From assembly GCA_025923195.1 (NCBI GenBank), contig JAICGJ010000014.1, positions 1-57,977 on the forward strand: DNA of 57,977 nucleotides. The letters are read 5' to 3'. Positions 9,089-19,187 of this stretch are shown piece after piece (the first letter of the stretch is position 1; the number at the start of each line of letters is the position of its first letter). Source of the stretch: Chryseolinea sp. Lineage in GTDB: Bacteria > Bacteroidota > Bacteroidia > Cytophagales > Cyclobacteriaceae. The position numbers and the translations under genes are program-made. Below the pieces are notes generated by a model, which saw nothing but the letters and a program-made list of their open reading frames with translations, was not told where the DNA came from and ran no database searches.

Positions 9089-9208
9089 ATTCTCAATGAT
9101 TATTCCTGCAAGATCCACAGGATTGAAGAAATGGCCAAAGTAAAAATATTTAGCCGAATTTTATTAGATTGAAATTCTTTCTGTACTGTAAATTCTGTCG
9201 CATAGAAC

Positions 9209-9216
9209 TACCTTTG
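9209..9216 (+). promoter_or_regulatory. -7 box upstream of gcvP
   Basis: TACCTTTG matches TAnnTTTG exactly and lies 51 bp upstream of the gcvP ATG. No clear TTTG is present at -33. The implied leader of roughly 45 nt is too short for a tandem glycine riboswitch, and I see no such structure. Confidence 0.45.
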
Positions 9217-9267
9217 CGGCGCTTCTTGTATCAAGCGAATATTTTGAGAACACGAAAATCACTATAG

Positions 9268-12189
9268 ATGAAAATAGATTCACAATACATAGAAAAGTTT
9301 GAAACCAGGCATATTGGACCCGATCCCCGACAAACCGAGTCAATGTTGAAGGCTATCAATGCCGCATCTGTTGATGAATTGATTGATCAGACCATACCGG
9401 CAGGCATTCGTTTAACAAAGCCGCTTAATCTTCCAAAAGCAAAATCTGAGTATGAATTTTTACAGGATTTCCGCAAAATAGCATCACGCAACAAGCTCTA
9501 CGCAACCTATATCGGAATGGGGTACTATAACACCATTACGCCAGGCGTCATTCGGCGAAATATTTTGGAGAACCCTGGCTGGTACACTGCCTATACTCCC
9601 TACCAGGCGGAGATCGCACAGGGACGACTGGAGGCATTGATCAACTATCAGACAATGGTGATCGACCTGACGGGAATGGAAATAGCAAATGCCTCTTTAC
9701 TGGACGAAGCGACTGCCGCTGCCGAGGCGATGCACTTATTCCTGGCCTCCAGGAAGGGTTCTAAAAGAAGTGCTGTGAAATTTTTCGTAGATCAAAATAC
9801 ATTTCCACAAACTATCGACGTATTAAGAAGTAGAGCAACACCACTTGACGTTACACTGTTAGTAGGTGATAGTAGCTCTCTGGATCTTTCCGACCCGGAT
9901 TTATTTGCTGTTTATATCCAAAATCCTGACAATAACGGCGCGATTAGGGACTACACATCTTTGATACAAGCAGCGCATGAACACAACGTATTTGTGGTAA
10001 TGGGCTCAGATCTCATGAGTCTGCTGCTGATGAAGACACCTGGTGAAATGGGAGCGGATGTCGCTGTTGGATCAAGCCAACGATTTGGAGTACCCATGGG
10101 CTTCGGCGGGCCTCACGCAGCTTTTTTTGCAACGAAAGACGAATTCAAAAGACAAGTTCCGGGAAGGATTATTGGCGCGTCAGTAGACGTTCATGGAAAT
10201 CCTGGATATCGCATGGCGCTCCAAACCAGAGAACAGCATATCCGGAGGGAAAAGGCAACGTCCAATATCTGTACTGCTCAGGTCTTGCTTTCGGTTATGG
10301 CCGGTATGTATGCAGTATACCATGGTCCGCAGGGATTGAAGAAAATTGCGGGGCGTATTTATGCGTTAACCAAAGGGCTGGATCATGAATTGCGGTCGTT
10401 GGGAATCAAGCAGGTTAATGAATTTTATTTTGACACCCTTAAAGTAGAAGTTGCGGATAAGAAGCTCATAGAAAATGAGGCATTGAAGCATGAGATGAAC
10501 TTTCGTTATTTCTCAGATAATTACGTGGGAATTTCACTTGACGAAACAACGTCCCTTGCCAATGTCAATACAATCATCAATATTTTTGCCGCTGTACAAA
10601 ACAAAAAACTGGATCTTGTTTCTTTTAATGGTCAGGAAATAAGCTGGCCTCAGGATCTGATACGGAAGTCAGCTTACCTTACTCATCCGGTATTTAACAC
10701 GCATCACTCTGAACACGAAATGTTGCGCTATATAAAGCGTCTTGAAAATAAGGATCTTTCCATGGTTCATTCGATGATTTCACTAGGATCGTGTACAATG
10801 AAGCTAAATGCGACCGTAGAGATGATACCGGTAACATGGCGGGAGTTTAGAAACATTCATCCCTTTGTACCACTAGATCAGACTCTCGGATACCAGGAAA
10901 TAATCGGATCATTGGAAAACTGGCTGAAGGAAATAACAGGGTTTACCGGCGTATCGCTCCAGCCCAACAGTGGCGCGCAAGGCGAATATGCAGGGCTTCT
11001 TGTCATCCGTGCTTATCACCGTGATCATAACAATTCCCAAAGGAATATTGCGTTAATACCCGCATCAGCACATGGTACTAATCCGGCAAGTGCAGTTATG
11101 GCGGGTATGCATGTCGTTGTAATTAAATCCGATGAGGAAGGCAAGATTGATGTCTCCGACCTGAAGGCCAAGGCCGACCAGTTTAAAGACACCCTGGCAT
11201 GCCTGATGGTCACGTACCCCTCTACCCATGGAGTGTTCGAGGAGTCTATTATTGAAATTTGTGAGGTCATCCACTCGCACGGAGGTCTAGTCTATATGGA
11301 TGGCGCTAATATGAATGCTCAGGTTGGATTAACGTCGCCGGCTGCGATCGGAGCAGATGTTTGTCACTTGAACCTGCACAAGACCTTTTGCATACCACAC
11401 GGAGGGGGTGGTCCTGGCATGGGTCCGATCTGCTGCAATGATAAACTCAAACCCTATCTTCCAGGGCATTCGGTTATAAAAACAGGTGGCGAGAAATCCA
11501 TCCAGGCGGTTTCGGCGGCACCATGGGGTAGCGCCAGCATTCTTACCATATCGTATGCCTACATTGGACTGATGGGTAGCGATGGGTTGACCCACGCAAC
11601 AAAAATGGCGATCGTTAACGCTAATTATATAAAGGACAGGCTGGATGGTCATTACAAGATTTTGTACACGGGGTCAAAAGGCCGATGCGCACATGAAATG
11701 ATAGTCGATTGCCGTGATTTTAAAAAAGTCGGGATTGAGGTGGAGGATATTGCCAAAAGATTGATGGATTACGGCTTCCATGCACCGACTGTATCATTCC
11801 CAGTAGCTGGTACGTTGATGATTGAGCCGACGGAAAGTGAACCTAAGGAGGAATTGGATCGATTCGTAGACGCCCTGCTGGAGATTAGAAATGAGATCAA
11901 GGAGATTGAAGCGGGCCTGGTTCCCCGAGAAAATAACCTCCTTAAAAATGCTCCCCATACCGCTTCAGTTATTATGTCCGATCAGTGGGACCACCCTTAT
12001 AGCCGTCAACGGGCAGCATATCCCTTGCCATTTGTCAAAGAGGCAAAATTCTGGCCCACGGTCAGCAGGATTGACAACGCCTATGGGGACAGGAATCTGG
12101 TGTGTACCTGTATGCCCGTAGAGGCTTATAATCAGAAGGAATCAGCATCAAGTGAATTGAAGACCCCCCTGAATGCAGCTGGTTCTTGA
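9268..12189 (+). CDS. gcvP: glycine dehydrogenase (decarboxylating), P-protein
   Basis: The PLP-dependent P-protein of the glycine cleavage system decarboxylates glycine and passes aminomethyl to the H-protein lipoyl arm. At 973 residues it is the fused single-chain form. The N-half carries FETRHIGP, the YIGMGYY segment and [17 protein letters not shown]. The C-half carries [15 protein letters not shown] and the PLP lysine motif [16 protein letters not shown] with Lys about 705. It stands alone here, with no gcvT or gcvH nearby. The ATG at 9268 gives the normal family N-terminus. Confidence 0.97.
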   Translation: MKIDSQYIEKFETRHIGPDPRQTESMLKAINAASVDELIDQTIPAGIRLTKPLNLPKAKSEYEFLQDFRKIASRNKLYATYIGMGYYNTITPGVIRRNILENPGWYTAYTPYQAEIAQGRLEALINYQTMVIDLTGMEIANASLLDEATAAAEAMHLFLASRKGSKRSAVKFFVDQNTFPQTIDVLRSRATPLDVTLLVGDSSSLDLSDPDLFAVYIQNPDNNGAIRDYTSLIQAAHEHNVFVVMGSDLMSLLLMKTPGEMGADVAVGSSQRFGVPMGFGGPHAAFFATKDEFKRQVPGRIIGASVDVHGNPGYRMALQTREQHIRREKATSNICTAQVLLSVMAGMYAVYHGPQGLKKIAGRIYALTKGLDHELRSLGIKQVNEFYFDTLKVEVADKKLIENEALKHEMNFRYFSDNYVGISLDETTSLANVNTIINIFAAVQNKKLDLVSFNGQEISWPQDLIRKSAYLTHPVFNTHHSEHEMLRYIKRLENKDLSMVHSMISLGSCTMKLNATVEMIPVTWREFRNIHPFVPLDQTLGYQEIIGSLENWLKEITGFTGVSLQPNSGAQGEYAGLLVIRAYHRDHNNSQRNIALIPASAHGTNPASAVMAGMHVVVIKSDEEGKIDVSDLKAKADQFKDTLACLMVTYPSTHGVFEESIIEICEVIHSHGGLVYMDGANMNAQVGLTSPAAIGADVCHLNLHKTFCIPHGGGGPGMGPICCNDKLKPYLPGHSVIKTGGEKSIQAVSAAPWGSASILTISYAYIGLMGSDGLTHATKMAIVNANYIKDRLDGHYKILYTGSKGRCAHEMIVDCRDFKKVGIEVEDIAKRLMDYGFHAPTVSFPVAGTLMIEPTESEPKEELDRFVDALLEIRNEIKEIEAGLVPRENNLLKNAPHTASVIMSDQWDHPYSRQRAAYPLPFVKEAKFWPTVSRIDNAYGDRNLVCTCMPVEAYNQKESASSELKTPLNAAGS

Positions 12190-12202
12190 ACGAAATTCGT
12201 TC
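12188..12202. terminator. hairpin between convergent gcvP and membrane-protein gene
   Basis: GAACGAA and TTCGTTC flank a single A, a 7-bp perfect dyad that starts at the gcvP stop codon. The converging gene ends at 12209. There is no T-run, so termination by it alone is uncertain; the placement between two convergent stops is the main argument. Confidence 0.35.
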
Positions 12203-12208
12203 GAGTGC

Positions 12209-12673
12209 CTATTTTGCATAATCAGGTAAATACTTGAGGACCTCGCTCCCAAAGAAATAGAGTGCACAGCTGAAAACCACAGACCAGACACAGGCGCTGA
12301 CAAACATATAAAGGATTATTTTCTCCTTGGGGCTGCCTGAGCTTACTGCTAAGATCGTTCCGCCAATGGGGGTCAGAAAAATAGGGGTCAGGGCAGCCAC
12401 GCCAATAAGTCCATAGCGCTTCCATATTGTTACAAACCTGCGGTTACTCTGCGAAAATCTACTTCGTTTTTTAAAAAACTTGCCAATTACTCTTACTCGA
12501 ATCCAATTGCCAAAGAAGGTAAACAATAAAACAACGGTCATCATACCCGCAACTGTAACCAGAATCGTGGTTATTAGCGGAAATCCGGCTGCATATCCAC
12601 CCAGCGGACCAAAAATAAATTTCAACATGCACGAGAAATAGACCGTCGCCACTTTCAGAATAAGCTGCCACAT
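12209..12673 (-). CDS. small polytopic membrane protein (Sm_multidrug_ex-like)
   Basis: This 154-residue protein has about four hydrophobic segments. A cytoplasmic basic loop between the second and third segments contains GKFFKKRSRFS. The motifs KFIFGPLGGYAAG, RRFVTIWKRYGLIGVAALTP and FLTPIGGTILAV resemble small Bacteroidota proteins annotated as small multidrug export proteins. That label does not prove transport. The gene begins 24 bp after the upp stop on the same strand, so the two are probably cotranscribed. Confidence 0.6.
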   Translation of the reverse strand: MWQLILKVATVYFSCMLKFIFGPLGGYAAGFPLITTILVTVAGMMTVVLLFTFFGNWIRVRVIGKFFKKRSRFSQSNRRFVTIWKRYGLIGVAALTPIFLTPIGGTILAVSSGSPKEKIILYMFVSACVWSVVFSCALYFFGSEVLKYLPDYAK

Positions 12674-12697
12674 ATTATAAATAATTGCCCCGCTCAG

Positions 12698-13342
12698 TTA
12701 CAATTTTATGCCAAAACTAAGGTCCCCGGCATCACCTAATCCGGGAACAATGTAAAATTGATGATTTAAATTTTCATCCAACGCGCAGGTATAAATAGAA
12801 TGAGGGATATCGAGATTCTCCTTTATATATTGAATACCCTCCGGAGCGGCAACCAATGCCGCGATGAAGATGTGCGAAGGTCTCCCTTTCTTGATCATAG
12901 CATTGATGGAACGAACAAACGACCTTCCCGTCGCGAGCATAGGATCTATAACAATGACCTCCTTATCTTTAACGCGCGGTGTAGCAACATACTCCAGTTG
13001 TATAACGATTTCCTCCGTACCCTCGTCCCGATAAGCTCCGATGAAGCCACAATCCGATTGGTCAAAATAATCAAGGAAGCCATCAAAATAGGGTATACCC
13101 GCTCTCAGTACAGTAAGTAAAACCGGGTGTCTGGAAGGAACCTTAAGAAGTGACTGACCCAGTGGTGTTTCAATCACCTGATCGTTAAATGAAAGCTTCT
13201 TCGATATTTCGTATGCCATCAATTGTCCTAGTCTTTTCATGTTCTTCCTGAACTTCGCACGGTCGGCTTGTATATCCTTGTCTCGCAATTCAGACAGGAA
13301 TTGATTTGCTATTGTGTTCTGTGCACTTAGGTTAAAAATCAT
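12698..13342 (-). CDS. upp: uracil phosphoribosyltransferase
   Basis: The pyrimidine salvage enzyme makes UMP from uracil and PRPP. The 214-residue protein carries LRAGIPYFDGFL, the PRPP-binding loop VIVIDPMLATGRS, and the C-terminal uracil-binding region ending YIVPGLGDAGDLSFG. Length and order are normal for type I UPRTases. The ATG at 13342 is clear. It is the first gene of a two-gene unit with the small membrane protein. Confidence 0.94.
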   Translation of the reverse strand: MIFNLSAQNTIANQFLSELRDKDIQADRAKFRKNMKRLGQLMAYEISKKLSFNDQVIETPLGQSLLKVPSRHPVLLTVLRAGIPYFDGFLDYFDQSDCGFIGAYRDEGTEEIVIQLEYVATPRVKDKEVIVIDPMLATGRSFVRSINAMIKKGRPSHIFIAALVAAPEGIQYIKENLDIPHSIYTCALDENLNHQFYIVPGLGDAGDLSFGIKL

Positions 13343-13470
13343 AACTCATTTTTTTCTAACGAAAATTTAGAATAAAGTTGTGGTAAGAACTAATGAACAT
13401 CCCAATTGAGAAAGATATATTCGAACCGTGAAGCTATTCGCTTTTGTGGAACGCTAAACACAATTCTTAA

Positions 13471-14379
13471 ATGAAATTGCTTAAGCAACTCTGTGAAATA
13501 CCCGCTCCGTCCGGGAGCGAAATTGCTATGACAGAGTTTTTGCTCAAGCATATCGCCAAGGAAAGCAAGAAGTGGAAAGTGAAACCAACAATTTTTAGGG
13601 ATGGCTTGCAAGATTGCCTGATACTGCAATTCGGGAAACCGCGAACAGCGGTGTTCGCCCATATAGATTCTATTGGATTTACTGTTCGATATCAAAACCA
13701 ACTGTTGCCGATCGGAAGCCCGGACGCCGACGCAGGGACGAAGCTCGTTGGTAAAGACAGTTTGGGATCCATCGAATGTGAATTAGAGTTTGATAACGAC
13801 CGGCATGCATACTACAAGTTCGGACGCCAAATCGATCGCGGTACACCTCTAACTTATAAGGTAAATTTTCGTCAGACAAAAGAATTCATTCAATCACCAT
13901 ACCTGGACAATCGCCTCGGTGTGTATAATGTCTTGAGAATTGCAGAAACGCTGAAGGACGGCGTGATTGTATTCAGCTGTTGGGAGGAGCACGGTGGTGG
14001 CTCAGTTCCATTTCTTGGAAAATTTATTTATGAAAAATGGGGAATAACCCAGGCTTTAATTTCAGACATTACATGGGTTTCCGATGGCGTCCATCCGGGA
14101 AAAGGGGTTGCCATTTCTATGCGCGACCGTAATCTACCACGGCGGAGCTACCTGGACAGAATTATTGCCATTGCAAAAAAAAGAAAAGTGGAGTTTCAAT
14201 TGGAGGTAGAGGGTGCCGGCTCCAGCGATGGTCGTGAACTTCAAATTTCACCTTATCCGTTCGACTGGTGCTTTGTCGGCGCTCCAGAATTTGCGCCCCA
14301 CTCTCCTAGTGAGAAAGTGCATAAACATGATATCAATACCATGATTGAATTATATCAATGGCTTATGAAGGATTTATAA
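13471..14379 (+). CDS. M42/M20-like zinc aminopeptidase
   Basis: The 302-residue protein opens with KQLCEIPAPSGSE, typical of M42 and M20 co-catalytic metallopeptidases. Probable metal or catalytic residues appear in FAHIDSIGF (His-x-Asp), SPYLDNRLGVY (bridging Asp), CWEEHGGGS (Glu pair), SDITWVSDG (Asp) and EKVHKHD (His). No signal peptide is seen, so it is probably cytosolic and trims peptides. It is slightly shorter than typical M42 proteins of about 340-360 residues. Its stop overlaps the next ATG (TAATG), indicating translational coupling. Confidence 0.82.
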   Translation: MKLLKQLCEIPAPSGSEIAMTEFLLKHIAKESKKWKVKPTIFRDGLQDCLILQFGKPRTAVFAHIDSIGFTVRYQNQLLPIGSPDADAGTKLVGKDSLGSIECELEFDNDRHAYYKFGRQIDRGTPLTYKVNFRQTKEFIQSPYLDNRLGVYNVLRIAETLKDGVIVFSCWEEHGGGSVPFLGKFIYEKWGITQALISDITWVSDGVHPGKGVAISMRDRNLPRRSYLDRIIAIAKKRKVEFQLEVEGAGSSDGRELQISPYPFDWCFVGAPEFAPHSPSEKVHKHDINTMIELYQWLMKDL

Positions 14380-14963
14380 TGAATTATATCTCTGCACTAT
14401 GTCTCTTCCTCGTTCTTTGCTCCAGCAATTTAGTTGCACAGGATATCCATCAGCGAATCTCAATTGAGGCAACAAATCTGACGAAAGCGGATGTACAATA
14501 TGATCCCTCGTATTACAAAATATCCTATCCAAATGGCGATATACCCGCGAACAAAGGTGTGTGTACCGACGTCGTGATTAGAGCATATAGAAAAGTAGGC
14601 ATCGATCTTCAACAAAAGGTGCATGAAGACATGAAAAAAAATTTTGAGCAATACCCTAACCTCTGGGGTCTTTCCAAGACTGACACTAATATCGACCATC
14701 GCCGCGTACCAAATCTTATGAAATTTTTTTCAAGACACGGCACCATACTCAAGACACAAAAAATTGGCAGCGAGTACAAGCCGGGAGATATTGTTACATG
14801 GTCTCTTGGCAATGGACTACTACATATCGGGATTGTGATCGATAAAAAATCGAGTGACGGTGAGCGTCCTTTGATTGTGCATAATATTGGCAACGGACAG
14901 GAGATTTCCGATTGTTTGTTCTCGAATCCTATTCTGGGTCATTATCGCTACCCGAGTTTATAA
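14379..14963 (+). CDS. secreted DUF1287 protein
   Basis: The protein has 194 residues with an N-terminal signal peptide ending near SSNLVAQD. The DUF1287 domain shows GVCTDVVIRAYRKVGIDLQ, with a cysteine placed as in NlpC/P60-like folds, then a HRRVPNL segment and GDIVTWSLGNGLLHIGIVID with a candidate His. A papain-like peptidase or amidase activity is possible but unproven. I chose the ATG at 14379, which shares one base with the stop of the upstream aminopeptidase gene. Confidence 0.82.
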   Translation: MNYISALCLFLVLCSSNLVAQDIHQRISIEATNLTKADVQYDPSYYKISYPNGDIPANKGVCTDVVIRAYRKVGIDLQQKVHEDMKKNFEQYPNLWGLSKTDTNIDHRRVPNLMKFFSRHGTILKTQKIGSEYKPGDIVTWSLGNGLLHIGIVIDKKSSDGERPLIVHNIGNGQEISDCLFSNPILGHYRYPSL

Positions 14964-15019
14964 AAACGCCTGCTGATACCTGAATTACTGTTATCTTTAG
15001 GTCCTGATAAGGGGTTAGA

Positions 15020-15577
15020 ATGAAGATAAAGGAATTAGAATTTGAGAAGTTCATCAGTGAAGATGAGATCAAGCAGAAAGTAACTTTATTAGCTGAAACG
15101 ATAGATCACGATTACGCAGCTAAGACTCCAGTTTTCCTTCCGATACTTAATGGATCGTTTATGTTCAGCGCTGATTTGCTGAAGCAGGTATCCATCCCCT
15201 GCCGTGTTTCCTTTGTCAAAATATCATCCTACGTGGGCACGGTCAGTTCGGGTCAAATCAAAACACTTATCGGTTTGGAGGAAAGTCTTTTTAACCAAGA
15301 CATTATTATCGTGGAAGACATTATTGATACGGGCCTTACGTTGCAAAAAATCATAGAAGAGCTCAAGAGCCTTGGGACTAAGTCTGTTGAAGTTATCTCC
15401 CTCCTCCGCAAGAAGCCAGCCCGTGATAAAAAAATCCCTGTTAAATATCCTGGCTTTGATATAGGGACAGAATTTGTCGTCGGCTACGGCCTGGACTACG
15501 ACGGCCTCGGCCGCAATCTCAAGGATATTTATCGGACAGATTCCGAAGATATACTGAATGGTAATCCAGAAGTTTAA
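15020..15577 (+). CDS. hpt: hypoxanthine phosphoribosyltransferase
   Basis: Purine salvage enzyme converting hypoxanthine or guanine with PRPP to IMP or GMP. The 185-residue protein carries VFLPILNGSFMFSADLL, VSFVKISSY, the PRPP loop VEDIIDTGLTLQ and the C-terminal FVVGYGLDYDGLGRN. Upstream at 14992-14999 is TATCTTTA, one base from the -7 consensus, a weak promoter candidate. The gene opens a forward run through adk and obgE, all linked to nucleotides. Confidence 0.94.
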   Translation: MKIKELEFEKFISEDEIKQKVTLLAETIDHDYAAKTPVFLPILNGSFMFSADLLKQVSIPCRVSFVKISSYVGTVSSGQIKTLIGLEESLFNQDIIIVEDIIDTGLTLQKIIEELKSLGTKSVEVISLLRKKPARDKKIPVKYPGFDIGTEFVVGYGLDYDGLGRNLKDIYRTDSEDILNGNPEV

Positions 15578-15655
15578 ATCTCAACCCGGATTGCTATATT
15601 CGTCACCTTGTTCTAACAAAAAGGCCCTTCACCGAACGTAAAAAAACACATTTAC

Positions 15656-16237
15656 ATGATCAACATTATACTCTTCGGCCCTCCGGGTGCGGGTAAAGGC
15701 ACACAAAGTGCAAAAATTATCGAGAAGTATTCACTTATTCATATTTCAACAGGCGACCTGTTCAGAAAGCATCTTAAAGAAGGCACCCCACTGGGAAATC
15801 TTGCAAAGGATTATATGAGCAAAGGCAACCTGGTACCAGATAAGGTTGTGATTGATATGGTCGACGACAAAATTAAAAGCAGTGGCAACAACGCAGGGAT
15901 TATATTTGACGGTTTTCCCAGGACCATCCCGCAGGCAGAAGCACTTGACGGACTGCTGGCTTCGCTCGGCGCACCCATCAAAGTGTTGATTGAACTGGTT
16001 GTACCGGAAGATGAATTGAGAAAGCGATTGGCTGAGCGCGCCATAAAAGAGAATCGCCCAGACGATGCCAAGCCCGATGTGATTGAGAATAGAATTTCTT
16101 TATACAAGGGTGAGACTGTTTCCGTTGCAGACCATTATAAGGCACTAAGCAAATATTCATCTGTTGTTGGCGTCGGTGAAATCGAAAATATTTTTTCGAA
16201 CATTTGCCGGGAAATTGACAAGAGCCTCTTATTGTAA
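15656..16237 (+). CDS. adk: adenylate kinase
   Basis: The enzyme interconverts ATP, AMP and ADP. The 193-residue protein begins with the P-loop [11 protein letters not shown], has the AMP-binding [10 protein letters not shown] and [12 protein letters not shown] segments, and a short LID (roughly [10 protein letters not shown]) without zinc cysteines. This is the short bacterial form. It sits 78 bp after hpt and 28 bp before the obgE start. Confidence 0.95.
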   Translation: MINIILFGPPGAGKGTQSAKIIEKYSLIHISTGDLFRKHLKEGTPLGNLAKDYMSKGNLVPDKVVIDMVDDKIKSSGNNAGIIFDGFPRTIPQAEALDGLLASLGAPIKVLIELVVPEDELRKRLAERAIKENRPDDAKPDVIENRISLYKGETVSVADHYKALSKYSSVVGVGEIENIFSNICREIDKSLLL

Positions 16238-16265
16238 TCACTCAGCATTATTATTTTCAAATCTT

Positions 16266-17258
16266 TTGGCCTCAGACAACTTCATAGACTATGTTAAATT
16301 TTGTTCCCGCTCGGGGCATGGTGGCCCAGGATTCTTGCATTTTCATCGGGAAAAATTTATTGAAAAGGGAGGTCCTGATGGAGGCAACGGTGGCCGTGGG
16401 GGTCACGTGATCTTGCGCGGAAATGCCCAGCACTGGACCCTGTTACACTTGAAATACCGGAAGCATGTGATCGCGGGAAATGGTCATGGAGGCGAGGAGC
16501 AAAACAGGACGGGCGCAGATGGCAAAGACGAAATCTTAGATGTGCCACTCGGTACAGTCGCTAAGCTCGCCGACACAGATCGCATCCTTTTTGAAGTAAC
16601 GGAAGATGGTAAAGAATATATTTTATCACGGGGAGGAAGAGGCGGTAAAGGAAATGCATTTTTTGCTACCTCTACAAACCAAGCCCCGCAGCATGCACAA
16701 CCAGGTGAACCCGGAACAGAAGACTGGATCGTACTTGAACTGAAACTATTAGCCGATGTTGGCCTCGTGGGATTGCCAAATGCCGGAAAGTCCACATTGC
16801 TATCCGTGGTCTCAGCAGCAAAACCAAAAATCGGAGATTATCCTTTCACGACGCTTACGCCTAACCTAGGCGTCGTCTCCTATCGTGATGACAGATCCTT
16901 TGTAATGGCCGACATACCTGGCATAATCGAAGGTGCCGCCGAAGGAAGAGGTCTCGGGATACGTTTCTTGCGACATATTGAGCGCAACTCGCTCCTTTTA
17001 TTTCTCATCCCCTCCGACTCTAACAATATAAACGCGGAATATAAAATCCTCTTAAACGAACTGCGGAAGTATAATCCTGAACTTCTTGACAAAAAAAGAC
17101 TATTGGCAGTTTCCAAATCGGATCTGTTAGATGACGAACTCTATCAAGAAATGAAAAAAGAGGTCCCTGCTGACATACCTTGTGTCTTCATTTCGTCAGT
17201 CACGAATAAGGGCATTCAGGAATTAAAAGATTTAATTTGGAAGACCCTTCACGAATAA
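16266..17258 (+). CDS. obgE: ribosome-assembly GTPase Obg
   Basis: Obg/CgtA is a GTPase acting in large-subunit maturation and stress control. The glycine-rich OBG domain is at the N-terminus ([23 protein letters not shown]), followed by the G domain with G1 [11 protein letters not shown]2 and G3 around FTTLTPNLG and DIPGIIEGA, and G4 SKSD. The frame is open further upstream into adk, but the family begins at [14 protein letters not shown] at 16266 lies just before this, giving 330 residues and a TTG start. No ATG fits as well. Confidence 0.93.
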   Translation: MASDNFIDYVKFCSRSGHGGPGFLHFHREKFIEKGGPDGGNGGRGGHVILRGNAQHWTLLHLKYRKHVIAGNGHGGEEQNRTGADGKDEILDVPLGTVAKLADTDRILFEVTEDGKEYILSRGGRGGKGNAFFATSTNQAPQHAQPGEPGTEDWIVLELKLLADVGLVGLPNAGKSTLLSVVSAAKPKIGDYPFTTLTPNLGVVSYRDDRSFVMADIPGIIEGAAEGRGLGIRFLRHIERNSLLLFLIPSDSNNINAEYKILLNELRKYNPELLDKKRLLAVSKSDLLDDELYQEMKKEVPADIPCVFISSVTNKGIQELKDLIWKTLHE

Positions 17259-17368
17259 TGAATGCGAAACATAAATGTCAGTTTGGCATTAAATCGGTTT
17301 TGGCAAAATTGTTGACCTTGTGGATTTATTTAATTTTCAAGACGTTATGTCTTCTAAATAACTATTAA

Positions 17369-17908
17369 ATGACCGAAATGAAGCAGAACGAAGATATCCT
17401 TTCAGAAAACAGCGAAACGACGGAAAACGTGTCAGATCAAACGCAGACTAATGCACAGGAGCTTTCGGCCGAAAAGCTACAGGCGGAATTGGCTGAGCAA
17501 AAAGATAAATTCATTCGATTGTATTCGGAATTTGAAAATTTTAGACGGAGGACCGCAAAAGAGAAACTCGAACTTATTCAGTCAGCCAATGAGCAACTCA
17601 TCAAGACTCTGCTGCCAGTGATTGACGATTTTGACAGGGCCGAGAAATCATTTAAAGACAAGAACGACAAGGAACTTGAAGGATTTTTTCTTATTCACAA
17701 TAAGTTCAAAAAGATTCTAGAACAAGCCGGCGTAAAATGGATGGACGTCAAGCCTGGTTCAGAATTTGACGCCGATTTACACGAGGCGATCACCCAAATA
17801 CCGGCACCCGAAGAAAATTTGAAAGGTAAGGTAGTGGATGTGGTTGAGTCAGGGTATTTATTAAACGATAAAGTAATTCGCTTCGCCAAAGTTGTAGTGG
17901 GGAGTTGA
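17369..17908 (+). CDS. grpE: nucleotide exchange factor GrpE
   Basis: GrpE releases ADP from DnaK. The 179-residue protein has an acidic, Gln-rich disordered N-terminus, a long coiled coil (residues about 30-95) with the family core RLYSEFENFRRRT, and the C-terminal beta-domain with GVKWMDVKPGSEFDADLHEA and GYLLNDKVIRFAKV. It is followed after 32 bp by dnaJ on the same strand. dnaK itself is not in this window. Confidence 0.95.
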   Translation: MTEMKQNEDILSENSETTENVSDQTQTNAQELSAEKLQAELAEQKDKFIRLYSEFENFRRRTAKEKLELIQSANEQLIKTLLPVIDDFDRAEKSFKDKNDKELEGFFLIHNKFKKILEQAGVKWMDVKPGSEFDADLHEAITQIPAPEENLKGKVVDVVESGYLLNDKVIRFAKVVVGS

Positions 17909-17940
17909 TTTTTTAGGTACAACACCAACTTTTAGAGTTC

Positions 17941-19062
17941 ATGGCTTCAAAGAGAGATTATTACGATGTACTAGGCGTCAGCAAGACATCGACGGGAGAT
18001 GAAATAAAAAAAGCATACCGCAAGGTTGCAATCCAGTACCACCCTGACAAGAATCCCGACAACAAGGAAGCAGAGGAAAAATTCAAAGAAGCTGCTGAGG
18101 CGTACGAAGTGTTGAGCGATGCTGATAAGCGCGCCCAATACGATCGGTTTGGCCATTCCAGAGGAAATGGTGGGTTCAGTGGCCACCACATGAACATGGA
18201 CGACATCTTTAGTCAGTTTGGAGATATTTTTGGTGGTGGCGGAAGCCCCTTTGATAGTTTTTTTGGAGGAGGTTCCGGCCGCGGGAGTCGAAGACAGCGC
18301 AAGGGCTCGAACTTAAGGATAAAACTTAAACTCAACCTAGAGGAGATCGCTCATGGTGTTGAGAAAAAAATTAAGGTAAACCGCTTGGTTCGCGCAGAGG
18401 GCGTAACCTTCAAGACATGCCCGACCTGCCAGGGTTCTGGCCAGATCCGAAAAGTCGTCAATACAATGTTAGGGCAAATGGTTTCGGCTAGCACGTGTTC
18501 AAGTTGTGACGGCTCGGGACAAATTATTGACAAGCGGCCAAACGGGGTTGACAGCTCCGGATTGGTTTCCAGAGAAGAACTAATAACCGTTAAAATTCCA
18601 GCAGGTGTCGCTGATAACATGCAGCTTTCCATGTCGGGAAAAGGTAATGAAGCCCCTGGCGGAGGCTCGGCCGGTGATTTATTGATCCTGATCGAGGAGC
18701 AGGAAGACCGCTATTTGAAAAGGGACGGTAATAACCTTGTTTATGATCTTTATATAAGCTTTGTAGACGCTGCGCTGGGTACAAACGTTGAGGTGCCGGC
18801 GGTAGGTGGCAAGGTAAAGATAAAGATTGATGCGGGTACCCAAAGCGGCAAAATATTGCGATTGCGCGGAAAAGGCCTCAAGGATGTCAATGGGTACGAA
18901 ACTGGCGATCAACTGATATACGTCAATGTCTGGACCCCGAAAAAGCTTACAGCCGAGGAAAGATCAAAACTGGAAAGTCTGAAGCATTCACCCAATTTCG
19001 AACCCAACCCAGATGCCAACGAGAAGGGCTTTTTTGAGCGAATGAAGGAGTATTTCAATTAA
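17941..19062 (+). CDS. dnaJ: chaperone DnaJ with a reduced zinc-finger region
   Basis: The 373-residue Hsp40 has an intact J domain with the HPD motif ([10 protein letters not shown]), a Gly/Phe linker ([18 protein letters not shown]) and the two C-terminal beta-barrel domains. Canonical DnaJ has four CxxCxGxG repeats. Here only two are present, CPTCQGSG starting at residue 160 and CSSCDGSG starting at 186. The sites of the first and fourth repeats read RAEGVTFKT and [11 protein letters not shown] without cysteines. The retained pair is the inner one (repeats 2 and 3), which forms zinc site II. DnaK coupling may therefore be kept while zinc site I is absent. Confidence 0.95.
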   Translation: MASKRDYYDVLGVSKTSTGDEIKKAYRKVAIQYHPDKNPDNKEAEEKFKEAAEAYEVLSDADKRAQYDRFGHSRGNGGFSGHHMNMDDIFSQFGDIFGGGGSPFDSFFGGGSGRGSRRQRKGSNLRIKLKLNLEEIAHGVEKKIKVNRLVRAEGVTFKTCPTCQGSGQIRKVVNTMLGQMVSASTCSSCDGSGQIIDKRPNGVDSSGLVSREELITVKIPAGVADNMQLSMSGKGNEAPGGGSAGDLLILIEEQEDRYLKRDGNNLVYDLYISFVDAALGTNVEVPAVGGKVKIKIDAGTQSGKILRLRGKGLKDVNGYETGDQLIYVNVWTPKKLTAEERSKLESLKHSPNFEPNPDANEKGFFERMKEYFN

Positions 19063-19187
19063 GAAAGGATCCCGGCAACCCACTTGCCAATATTGCCGTT
19101 TAACGGAAATTAGCGGGGTTATTTGTTTGATTTTATCTTTAAACTTACACATCGCAACCCTGCAAGAGGTAGTTCGTACATATCGAC

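Noticed and set aside
9119-9267. Glycine riboswitch upstream of gcvP
   Set aside because: The distance from the -7 box to the ATG leaves a leader of about 45 nt, too short, and no paired glycine-aptamer structure is visible.
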